This document shows positions 53,301 to 64,000 of a DNA stretch of 64,000 bases, in pieces (the stretch's first letter is position 1; each line of letters opens with the position of its first letter). Origin of the DNA: Dipetalonema caudispina (taxonomy: Eukaryota > Nematoda > Chromadorea > Rhabditida > Onchocercidae); the NCBI GenBank assembly GCA_013365325.1, contig JABVXV010000116.1, positions 62,001 through 126,000 on the forward strand, read 5' to 3'. Below the pieces are notes generated by a model. That model saw only the letters and a program-made list of their open reading frames with translations. It made no database searches and was not told the DNA's origin. Made by a program: the position numbers and the translations under genes.

Positions 53301-53902
53301 AATGGAAAATATAAAATTTGTTTAAAGAAATGATTGATTTTTTTTTTTTTGATTAAATGGAATTTATTGCTAATTATTTTAACTAATTAACTTAGAAATT
53401 AGCAATCTTTTCTTGCAAAATTTGCCTTGAATATTTCAATATTGTCGTATGTAAATCAACATTGAAATATATGTATGTGATCTATTGGAAGTTATAAGCA
53501 AGCTAATAATTAGCAATACTGTTTGACTGATCTAGTCCAGCTAATTCGAGATTGTTTAAAGCACTGAAAATTTTTTTTTTTTTTTTCAACAAATGATAAA
53601 TTTATGGGAAATATTAATTTAACAATTGAAATCATACGTTTTCTTACGTGTAACGTTAACAAATCTATCATTACGAAAAGTTATTGTATTATAAATGAAA
53701 TCATACGGTGTCAATAAATTTCCAATTTCTCTTCCAATAATTTTCACAAATAAATTTCCCAAAAAGAATAAACCAATAAATATTTTTTGCTAAAAGAAAA
53801 AAAAAAAAAAAAATTTTATAAAAATGTCTCAGAAGTGCCGACGAAAACCGTACAATAACGCAAATCTTTTTTTCTTTTCACTGTTAACAAAAATTTTTGT
53901 AT

Positions 53903-53903
<1 letters not shown>

Positions 53904-53943
<40 letters not shown>
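53904..53943. repeat. Poly(A) run, 40 bases
   Basis: Longest homopolymer in the window, uninterrupted. Another A run at about 53796-53813 and a T run at about 54060 flank it. Confidence 0.95.
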
Positions 53944-53944
<1 letters not shown>

Positions 53945-54105
53945 AAATTTGTGAATTTTTGGAAAATACGTGATTTTTATAAGTAATTCGGCAATTTTGC
54001 AATTCTTTTACTCCGCACGTCCAAAAAGACATACAAGGAGAAAGGACTTTTTTAATTTTTTTTTTTTTTGTTGTTTTAACAAAAAAAAGTTTATTTATTT
54101 TCATT

Positions 54106-54153
54106 TCCTCTTCCCTCTTCCCTCTTCCCTCTCCCTCTCCCTCTCCCTCTCTC
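54106..54153. repeat. CCCTCT-type pyrimidine microsatellite
   Basis: Runs of CCCTCTT pass into CCCTCT hexamers on the plus strand. The open frames across it encode only repeat peptides. Confidence 0.9.
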
Positions 54154-54413
54154 ACCTCTACCTCCATTTTTATCTTTTACCTTTACCTCTCAATTGCTAC
54201 ATTAAAAATTACATTCTATCATTGTGATAATGATGCTCAAAGAGTTGTATGAATGATACGAAAAAGAGGTCATATTATAGTGAATTTTGAAAAGAACTGT
54301 GACAAATGCGCCTTTAGGTGAAAAAAAAAAAGGAAAAAAAAAGGAAAAAATTGAAGGACAGATAGAAATAACATTACTTTTGCTTTAATATCATCATCAA
54401 AAGCACATCTTTC

Positions 54414-54444
<31 letters not shown>

Positions 54445-54699
54445 TTTAATAGAGGTTTTTTTTTTTTTAAAGATGTTCTCAATCATTGTAGTAAAATGCT
54501 TTTCTACGTGAAATTTCATAAAATGTTCCGAAAGTATGAAATGAAAATGAAAATAAATGTTCATCGTATTATTTAACAGAAATATTTAGCTAATAGACAA
54601 ATATTACATCAATAAAATAATCATCAAATAATTAAATAAAAATATTAATTGATAAAAATTTATTTATTAATTATCTCTGTTATAGCAAAAAAAAAAAAA

Positions 54700-54950
54700 A
54701 CGTATAATCGTAGTAAATTGTAACTGAAATTTCATTAGTTGCTAAACATTTTTTACTATTAATTTTAAGTAATTTCATTTTAAACTAAACATTACAATTA
54801 TTGTTAGCAATTATTATGCTTAATAAGTTATAATAATGCAAATAAACAATATGTTACGTTGAGAATATGCAAAATTTGCAGAACAATTTTAATAATATGC
54901 ATCAAATTATGAATTATAAATTAAAATAATTTGACGGATATGGAAAAAAA
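54700..54950. repeat. Dispersed repeat, copy B
   Basis: Diverged direct copy of 50080-50340, again just after a poly(A) run (about 54688-54700). Shared order of blocks: AAATTGTAA, GAAATTTCATTAG, ACATTTTTTACT, TTAAGTAATTTCATTT, AAGTTATAATAATGCAAATAA, AATTATAAATTAAAATAAT and GGATATGGAAAAAA. No terminal repeats or coding sequence were seen. Confidence 0.55.
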
Positions 54951-57123
54951 AAAAAAAAAGTGTTACCCATTCATGTCATTTATTTCAGAATGTGATGAAA
55001 TTTTTTTGCAACATTCAAAATTCAAAAATCAAACAATTTCGAATTTTTAATGACGAATTTAAATAGCTAAACCTATATATATATATATATTTTTTTTTTC
55101 AAATAGCACATTTATAAGTGTTAAAATTTGGCTGCGAAAGATAAGTTGTTAAAATCAAATTAATATTAGCTTACCAATTAAACTTGACTGTCTAGCTCAT
55201 CTGATCATAAGACTAATTCACTTTTTCGAATTAAATATAAACATAAATTTTTTTTTTTTTTTTTGACAAACTAAAATCAATCGTCTTCTAGAAGTTGTAA
55301 AATTTTAGAATTACAAAGTTATAGTAGAGTTGAAAAATGAAACTTAGACGAACTTTTTTCTAAACTTACAAAAATTCCCAAGGTTAAGTTAATTGTTTCC
55401 AATTCAGCCAAAATATGAAAAATTAAATGTTAAAAAATATACTATGTAATTTTATTTTTTAAACAACAAGACATGATAAGTGGTGAAAAAATTAGTTTAA
55501 CACTTTTAAATGATAAGATGCTGATAAAAAAAGAAAAAAATTTTTTTTCTTCAAGTTCTGTTAGTTGAAGAAAAAGAAGAAGAAGCCAATTATTGATAAT
55601 CTTGAAAAGTGCTAATTTTTTTTCATAAATTAATCAATTTAATAATTTTATAGATTGAAAACATTCAAACATTTTTTCTTATCAATGGGGATACTACAAA
55701 AAGAGTTAACAATAATTTTTCTCAAAAAAAAAAAAAAAAATAAAACAATCTAACTAAATGAGGAAAAACAATTGATCATCTAAGATCAATAGAACTTAAC
55801 AGATGGATCATTCAATGTATTAATGATAATCAAGATTAAATCCTGGATATGTATTCATCATGCATTGGAAGATTCGATTTTTATGACTTTAGTACATTCA
55901 CTAATTAGATTATTGGTAATTAAGAATGTAATAAATGATGATAAACTGTACATATCAAGCAGTGAATAACTAATTGTACTCAAATATATTAATAATTGAA
56001 AAGAACATAAATGATGTTCACAGTATCAAAAATTAAGAAGGAATCTTCATTCCAATGAATTGATAGACAGAAAGAAAGAAATTAAATTTTAGATGATAAA
56101 CAGGTATACTTTGAATACTAATTTTTTGAAATGTTGAAATTTCCGTATAAATTGAAATTAAGGTTCAATGAAAAAAGCGGCGAAAGGAGGAGCGAATTGC
56201 GCCATAGAATGAATGAACCAATGAGTGAAAGATGTTGGATCAAAATCAAAGAATGGAAATGAAGGATTTTAATTTGTTTTACTCAATACCAAAAAATACC
56301 AAAAAGTAAAGCGAGAATGAAATAACCGGAATATATCAAAATGAAAGTTATAATTTTTTTTTTTTTTTTAATTTTAAAAAAATAAGAAGAAAAAAAATTT
56401 ATTTGTTGAAAAATGAAAACATTGAAATATAAGAAAAAAAAAAAAAAAAAAAATTGGAGAATCATTGGCACAGTTGATGACATTTCATCTTTCTTTTCAC
56501 TTATAACTTCCAATTTTTTCAAAATTTGAACTTTTACCGTATGCTAAACGTTAAACTCAACTTAGAAATACTTTTTTTTTTTTTTTTTTCGACATTAATA
56601 TTTTAATGTGAAAATGTAATGGTAGCACATAACAGGCGGAAATCAATTCAAAAGGAAAAACAAATGACATTTTACCTTTAATTTTCTTGAAAAATAAACT
56701 CCCTAAAAGTGGTAAATCGTTCATATCGTATTACATAAGGTTTTATCGATAGAAAAGATATTTTTCAATTCTTTTTCTTTTTTTTTTTCTTTCTTCAATC
56801 TCCAATTTCTTCGAACGTCACACTGATAATGAAGGAAAAGGGATAGAAAGGAACAGATAGATAGACAAACTTAATAACTTTAATAATGCATTTTTGTGCA
56901 AAATTTAGAAAAAAGAATTTCAACAATGCTTAAAACAAAATTATTTTTTACGAAACTTATAAATTTTAGTTGATGGAAATGACTGGAATTTAATTTTATG
57001 CATGTCTTTAATATTATTATTTTGAAAAACTGTTAAAATATTTTTTAGAATTTTTAAAGACTGTTGAAAGTACAGATTTGTTAGCTTCCTAATTTGCAGC
57101 AAAAGCATCAAATAAAGATGAAG

Positions 57124-57156
<33 letters not shown>
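57124..57156. repeat. GA microsatellite
   Basis: About 13 GA units followed by a one-base slip and three more units. Confidence 0.9.
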
Positions 57157-57158
<2 letters not shown>

Positions 57159-59237
57159 AAGAGATATAACAATGTAAAAATTGAAAAATTTCGAGGGCAA
57201 GCTATATTTTCTAAGTTTATGCTTATTTACCTGAACTTATCACTAGGTTATCTCGATTATGACTAATCAATCATACGATCCTTATTTGTTTTGTAAAAGG
57301 AAAAATTGTCTCTTAATCATTATGTTTCATCTATCGAGTTCCTATTAGGAATCTAATATGTTAATTTAATAATGAGCGCAAATAGTCAAATGGTAATTAT
57401 GAACACCTGATATTACTTTTCATAAAATTATAAACTTTATATATGATGTATTTAACTCTTTGATATTATATTTTAACTTTAATTTTTTCCATCATACTAT
57501 AATTTAAATTACAAATTAAACAACTAGATTTACATATTATATGATAATGTATAGTTTGAAGAAAACTAAAGCTAACATTAACATTTTAATTTAAGTTCAC
57601 GTGAACGTACTAACACAAAATGTTTTACATTTTAAATGAATTTAACAAGTTGATGTAATTCATCAATCACTAACAAACATAGAACAAACAAAACAGATAC
57701 GTGTATATACATACAGACAAAATATCTAAAAATTAAATTTTGAAATGAACTTTTCTCAACCAACTTTACAATCACAAAACTAACCAAATGTTAATTTTAA
57801 TGAGAGGAAAAGAAAGAGAGAGAGAGGAAGAGAGAGAGAGAAAGAATGATTAAAGAGGAATGAACGAATACGACAAAAACCCCATTATACAAAGAAGATA
57901 GGGTGATGATACGGGATAGAGTAATGATAATGTATTTATTAAAACTGTTATCAGATTGTAATGATTTTAATTAAAAAAATTTTTAGTGTAATTGTTAAAA
58001 ATTTTCAATAACATAAATTAATAAATTAAAAATTAAACATCATTTTATTACTGTTTCTTATTAACTTATCATTTTGTATCCCCTTCATTTGCTTCTTTTT
58101 TTTTTTGTTTGTTACTTACTTTAATCTTATATCATTTAATAAAACGAATATTTTGAACAGATAATCAAACAATTCCCACTTTTGAAATTTATTAATATTG
58201 TAATCTTGATTAGATTTTAAAAAGCAAACAATTTTGAAATTTCACAAATTTAAAATTTTGAAATATTGTAATTTTTCGTGTTTTTCTAAATTATTGACAA
58301 CTTTTTTTGTCTTCATTAAGAATTGATCATTATTAATTTTTTTTGCAGTATGATACTTTTAATGATAAATTTTGGTTTCGATTTGATTTATGAAAATAAT
58401 TTTGAGTACCATAAACAGGAAAAGCAATATCTTCAGCTTATCAATTATCCTTGAGACGGTTAGTTTCAAATACCTTTTGAATCTTTATTTCTTTTTCCTT
58501 CTGAGATTTTATCTGCATTTTCAACTTTTTCTTGCTATATAAAGGAAGGCATCTGTGAAGAATCAGTTCGTGCAAAGTGAAATATTTTAAAAATTTTAAA
58601 CTATAAGCTTAAAAATCATTCTTGTTTAAAGTGGATGAAATCGATTTTTTAATTGAGATGATTGTTAATAATGTTGCATACGTTTTCGTAACTTTACGAT
58701 CAGTAATGAAAGCAAAAAGAACGCCTTGAAGTGATTGCTGAATATTCTTTAATTATAACTTTTTACCACACGTTGTTTTACGTAATCTTTACTGTTTTTA
58801 TTTTTTTAATTTCACGTAGATTTGCCTGATCTATTCATTATAATATATTGTTTATATGATTATCCGCTACGTAATTCTTTTATTTCATTCTACAAGGAAA
58901 TTTAGAAATCACTACTAAGAGAATTATGATATTTGTTCAATCGGATTGAAATTAGAAAAACTTCTCGATCAAGTTATTTAGAATAATTACACAGATTTTA
59001 TGATAGTCAATTAGGATGAGTCAAAGATAGCTTGAAATGATAAATTTACTAAATAAAGTTTAAAACATTCGAATACCTATTGTATAGGAAGAAGATCAGT
59101 TACAAAATCATTAAGTTTCTTTTTTTTTTTTTTCTCTCATATATTTTAATTTTAATAATATAATAATTCCTGACTGATTTAATGAAAATACTTAAGGAAG
59201 ACAAAATCGTAGCATAGAATTATTTCAATTAGCAAAT

Positions 59238-62200
59238 TTATAACAAAATATAATGACTGCTAACATTGATATGACTAAAAATCCAATCATCTTCATCAAT
59301 CAAAGCATTCCAACATAGATGATACGGAGCTTTGCAACCATACATGCGCCATCTATGAAAATATGCAAAAATTTTTAATTTCAAAAATAAAATTAAAATA
59401 AATGTGATTATTAAAAGGATGGGGAAGGAGAGGGGAGAGGGAATAGATTTATTTAATATTGCTAATATCATTAATAAATTATTTCAAATTACTCAAAATA
59501 AGATTTATTTTTTTTAAATGAACTAGTGAATTTTCCCTTTAGAAAATTTAAAAACTTACTTAGATGTACATTTTTCAATTTTTTTGGAAAAAATTTTCCA
59601 TACAGGAATAAGATTCCGCTCTTGCCATGATACTTGTGATATGATTTTTTGGTACTGCTCATTTAGAAGTGTACTGTATTTGCGAAAAATGTCCGTTGGA
59701 TGATAAATAGAATCGTTGAGACTTGTAAAAATCCAATTGGAACGTGCATGATATAATAAACCATCAGTTGTATTTATCTAAAAAATATTAAGTGAAAATG
59801 TAAAAAAAAAAAAAAAAATAGAAATGCTCATTTTCAATGTTGCGAAAAATTTTGAATGGTAAGCAAGAAAATGTAATAGTATCTCATCTACGTCATTTTT
59901 TTGAAACTTTTCACATTTTTCATAAAAACATAATTTTCATTTCTTGCAAAAATTGTTAAAGGTAAAGGTTAACAGATCTATTTGATCATTTTATTAACCA
60001 TACTGTAACTTTTGGAATATGATAAGTATGTAAAACAAACATACTTTGAATGATTTATATGGTTTAAAAAATTCGCGCACTTTATGGGTTACTAAAATTT
60101 GCACACGTTCTGGCATAAAAACTGTTTTTGATGGGCCTTCTTGAATTTGAAATTCAGCATTTTTTAACCAAGCAAAATCAAGTTTTGGTTGTAGTTTTAA
60201 AAGAATCCAGCCCTGAAATCGGACTCGAGCATGCTCGAACACGAAACTTCCAGCCGTATCATTCAAATCGTGCATTTTACGCAAAAATGGTAGTAATGTT
60301 CCAGAACTAAAAATTTAAAGATTTGATATAAGAAACAGTTCAAAATTTCATATTTTTACAAGAGAATGAACAACTAAAAAGAGGGAAATGGCATCGTTAA
60401 AAAGATTTCAGTATATGTCAAAGTTCATTGGCAATAAATTATGATGGGGAAAAGATAGCCCAAGAGGCTAATAATTCTGCATACTTTGGAATAATAAATT
60501 CATCGGTATCAACAAGTGCAACATATTTGGCAGGTGAACTGTACAAACAATCATTCATACTAAGTGTGTGACCGAAGCGGTAAATCCATCGATTTGGGTC
60601 AACCAATTTTGATCGTGGAATCATCTGCCAACGAATTAACTGAATAATTCCCTGGAAATGATAATTCTAGCTAAATTTAATTTCTTTGTGATGTGGAAAT
60701 GATAGCAGTAAAATAAATAAGCCAGAAGAGGAATTTCCTGCTATCTGAAAGCTTTAGTTCAGTCAAAATGGAATTACTCAAAAATCTGACTAATGGAAAG
60801 ATACATTATAACAGAATTACTTGTATAATAGAAAATGAAATTATCTATACTTTGGCTAAAATTTACTGATGAAATGTCGTCAAAATATCGATTTCAAATT
60901 AAACGAGAGTTTTGACAGTCGATGTGTTAAATCTTTCGATGAAGTGGTGTCTATCGAATGCAGCCGATCAATTCTATCGCAATAAATTTTATTATTTCAT
61001 TTTCATGATAGCATGATTTCGCATTAACTTACCATTTTTTCATAAATTTTTAAAATATCCATCGTATGTTGATTGACCGATACGTAATAAATATAAAACA
61101 TTGTAGCACCTTGCTTCCTCCAAATCTTAAAATTATTATTATTAAAATTATACAAACAAATGCATTTTTAATATTTCGATTATAATAACTGTATTGATTT
61201 CACGCATTTTAATTTCCTTCGTTTCGATTAATATATTAATTTTATTTCATTTAAATACAATAATATATTAGTTTCATGCATTCAAATGAAAACATTCACT
61301 TTTTGATAGATAGATAAACATACAGAGATAAAAATATTTTAGAAGTTGTAAATTTCAAATTTATTAAAACAGTAACATATTTTAATTTGATTTGAAATTT
61401 TTAAATATAAAAAAGCACACTTTGAATCACCCTATTTTATATGCTAATTTTAAGATATGACAACTTTTTAATTGTAGTAGTAAAATATAATATGCAAATT
61501 GCATACCTCAATGAATTGTATAAATGCAACATAATTCCAATACCAATAAAGTGGTGGTACACAAACATGTAAAATATCTTGATAATTCTGAGGAAGTAAT
61601 TGCAACGGGATAATAACCATTCGATTTCTTTCACTCACCATTATTTCTTTCTGAATTTTTAATGGAAAAAAAAAAAAAAAATACTTATAATAATTACTAC
61701 ATATATTTTATAGTATAAAATGAATTGAAATTTTTTTTTTTCCATCCCGATGAAAAATATGTCTTTTTTTTTTTTTTTTTCATCAGCATTATCGCGAAAT
61801 TTGTTGTATTTTATTGAAGAATATTTTGCACTAAATATGATTTATTATGAAACACTAATATGAAAAATTTCTTAATGATAAAACAGAAAAGTCATACATG
61901 AGATATGTTTTAGCTTTATCAAAATTAAAACAATTAACATATGCAAAATATCATTAATCATTACTTATCAAATATTTCAAAAAAAAAAAAATTTAACATT
62001 CATTTCAACAACTTAGAAATAGAACAAAAAAGGATGAACGAAATAAGATGTACTTAGTATAAATGATTACTTATTTTAAAATACTTACGGTATTGATGGA
62101 GAAATTTGTATGTCTCATATTGAAAATAAGCATAAAAGAAAACCATTTACATTCTGGTACCCATTTCCATGGACAATCATATTCTATCGTAACATCTTTT

Positions 62201-62763
62201 GCTGATATACATTGTAAACCATAATGAAGAATTACATTAATATCACGACATTGACTGAATGCCAAAAGTCGAATTAATGGTTCCTTTCGTCGTAGATCCA
62301 AAAAAGCTTTGTAGATGAATAATGTATCATCGGTTACATCATTCGTATAATTCATCATTAATGGAATCGTTCGTAAATCTAACTTTATAAACAAATTCCA
62401 TCTTAGTGATGAAAAAACTTCATGTGCAAAATTCGAAATTTGCAGAATTAATGTTTGAATTTGATACAGTATCAGTTGAACTTTCGTTATCAGTTTTTGT
62501 TTTTCATTTTCCGAAATTTTGGTAGTATTTTGTGGTAGTAGTGTAGCTTTTGATTTGGCATTTCTTGACAGTTTATCATAAAATGATAAATGAATCAAAT
62601 GAACTGTGTAGCATAAAGTCATCAAGGATGTTAAAATTAATAAAATCAAAAATACACGATAGAGTTTTCGATTAAATCCAAGTTGCATGTAAAAACTTTT
62701 GATTGAAATACCCCAAATTGCATTATCATTTGCAGTACGACAGTGAAAATTTCGTGGTAACAT
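59238..62763 (-). CDS. Glycosyltransferase family 92 (DUF23) type II membrane enzyme (7 exons)
   Basis: GT92 enzymes are Golgi type II proteins; C. elegans GALT-1, the known example, adds beta-1,4-galactose to core fucose of N-glycans. The acceptor here is not known. Exons: 62763-62089, 61650-61507, 61125-61033, 60651-60485, 60306-60045, 59777-59560, 59352-59238. Phases all agree, giving 557 residues. A signal anchor lies at about 36-58 after a short basic tail. The family region begins FIYKAFLDLRRKEPLIRLLA (about 149-168). It continues with VCVPPLYWYWNYVAFIQFIE, GATMFYIYYVSVNQHTMDI, and the catalytic block NDCLYSSPAKYVALVDTDEF, in which Asp352-x-Asp354 is the likely metal and nucleotide-sugar site. 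Cysteines near the end are usual. The ATG is the first in frame, 16 bases after a GTTTCAG acceptor that may take the spliced leader. If it acts on core fucose it would follow FUT8, but that is speculation. Confidence 0.93.
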
Positions 62764-64000
62764 CAATTAGAATTATCTGAAACGCTATGAAAGTATCTCT
62801 GCTTGTTGAAACATAAATTGATTTAATCAATACCAAGTGAAGAGTTCTACGGTTTAATTCTATCATACATCACAGGAATTTGCATAAAACAAGAGAAAAA
62901 TTAACATATAAACAAATTAATATTTATCACAATAATTTATTGAAATTTAACAGTATACAAAAATTGATAACAATTGAATTAATAATTAAATGAAAGAATT
63001 TTCTAACAGAATTGATCTACTGTAAAACTGATTATTCATTTAAAACATGCAATGTTTGCATACATGCTAATAGCATGTATGCAAACATTGCATGTTTAAC
63101 AGATCATCCCTTGCAAAATATTTGAATAAATTTGAGCGAAATAAAGAAAGTGAAAATTTGGCGCAGATAATTTGCTATGAAAAGATGAAACTTATTTAAA
63201 TAGATAATAAAAACAGGAAATATAAACATTTAACAAATTACCATATGGTAGTAACGATAAATGAAATGAAATAAGAACTAATTAGCGCATATTTTGAGCA
63301 TTACAATTGGCTGATGATGAATTTTTTTTTTTTCACAGAAATAGATGGTACATTTAGCTATTCTTTTGAAAGATTATTTTGTTTTCTTTTTTTTTTTTTT
63401 TTAAATTTTAAAAAGTGAAATTTAACAATTGTACATATTGAATCATTTGACAGTAGTTATTGCGAATCTCCTCATTAATGAATTGTAATTGAATTATCGA
63501 GTAGAATATCAAATTGAGTGATCGATTGCTTGTTTCGATGATATTATTGATATTTCGAAATATCTGAATAGTCTTCGGTAAATTTACAGAATGATGAGTG
63601 AATTATGATAGGAAATGAAATTCTTAAATGATATTTAATAATCATATCAAAATTAAATCTTAACGATCAACCTTCAAATGATTAATTATATATATTGCTG
63701 TATAATATATGAATTAAACACATATGAAAAGATATCTTTAGTTATAAAGTTTGTAATAATTCTTTCTTTTTATTTTTTATAAAATTTCTAAAAATTTTTC
63801 TTATCTGTGTTAACATTACAAATAAATACATATTGTTTAAAATATATTTTTCGATGCATTTCAATTTTTGCAGTCGTATGTTAAACAATTGACAGATCTA
63901 TGATAATATATTAAACAATCAGCTGTTTAAACAATTGACAAATTCATTAAAAGCTATCCAATCATTAAACAGGTAAAGTAAGTAAATTTGGAAATATTAT
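62764..64000. other. Upstream flank of the GT92 gene
   Basis: AT-rich sequence with T runs near 63320 and 63390 and a perfect inverted repeat at 63043-63097. No exon was seen. Confidence 0.5.
63043..63097. repeat. Perfect 26-bp inverted repeat with 3-base loop
   Basis: The left arm 63043-63068 (starts AAACATGCAATG, ends CATACATGCT) is the exact reverse complement of 63072-63097, around AAT. There are no mismatches. Transcribed, it would fold into a fully paired hairpin; as DNA it could form a cruciform. It may be a small palindromic element, an endogenous siRNA source, or an assembly or replication artefact. Confidence 0.85.

Larger units (their letters stand above)
42271..59237. other. Gene desert of about 17 kb upstream of hif-1
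   Basis: No exon with supporting splice context and protein-like sequence was found on either strand. The first part (to about 46 kb) is plain AT-rich DNA. From about 46.6 kb long poly(A) and poly(T) runs appear every few hundred bases, with CT, GA and CCCTCT microsatellites and a diverged repeat pair. It probably includes the hif-1 promoter near 42271 and may hold enhancers or non-coding transcripts that I cannot see. Confidence 0.6.

Noticed and set aside
53829..54227. Open frames on both strands with poly-Phe, poly-Lys or Glu-Gly runs
   Set aside because: They consist of the 40-base poly(A) run and the CCCTCT microsatellite.
42271..59237. Possible Wolbachia-derived or transposon insertion in the desert
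   Set aside because: I saw no bacterial-type long frames, transposase or reverse-transcriptase motifs, or terminal repeats; only short repeats and homopolymers.
1..64000. tRNA genes, rRNA genes or CRISPR arrays
   Set aside because: No convincing TpsiC-type box pairs, rRNA blocks or regularly spaced repeats were found by eye. A tRNA search program could still reveal a weak one.

Overview
This window looks like nuclear DNA of a nematode, probably a spirurid or filarial species. It is very AT-rich and intron-dense. Its HIF-1 and CDC20 exons match my memory of the Caenorhabditis elegans proteins block by block, and several genes have a splice acceptor just upstream of the first ATG, as expected for spliced-leader trans-splicing. 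The species call is inference. I see no bacterial, viral or Wolbachia-derived block, no tRNA or rRNA and no CRISPR array.

Layout. Six recognisable protein genes lie on the minus strand and one small gene on the plus strand. In ascending coordinates: fzy-1/CDC20 (181-5822, APC/C activator); a WDR43/UTP5-type Utp12-domain nucleolar protein (7226-10232); a plus-strand Ly6-like, probably GPI-anchored ten-cysteine protein (11488-12667); fut-8, the core alpha-1,6-fucosyltransferase (15855-20999); a few exon-like open stretches of unknown identity (22876-25812); a THUMPD2-type RNA m2G methyltransferase (26588-29807); hif-1, the hypoxia-inducible factor (31991-42270, 14 exons); and a glycosyltransferase family 92 enzyme (59238-62763, 7 exons). 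I traced splice sites and reading phase by hand. fzy-1, the Ly6 gene, fut-8, hif-1 and the GT92 gene close into uninterrupted models of 515, 124, 587, 789 and 557 residues. The WDR43 and THUMPD2 models each have one unresolved internal junction.

Between hif-1 and the GT92 gene lies a desert of about 17 kb (42271-59237) without a convincing gene. From about 46 kb it is packed with long poly(A) and poly(T) runs, and it contains a diverged direct repeat pair (about 50.08-50.34 and 54.70-54.95 kb). A perfect 26-bp inverted repeat with a 3-base loop sits upstream of the GT92 gene (63043-63097).

The genes do not form one pathway: they cover mitotic control, ribosome biogenesis, RNA methylation, protein glycosylation (two enzymes) and oxygen sensing. 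I found no clear undescribed system. The points most worth checking are the altered prolyl-hydroxylation motif of HIF-1 (Phe-Ala-Pro), the apparent lack of a WD40 propeller in the WDR43-like gene, the altered SAM-binding loop of the THUMPD2-like gene, the mini-uORF overlapping the fut-8 start, the unidentified exons at 22.9-25.8 kb and the perfect hairpin.
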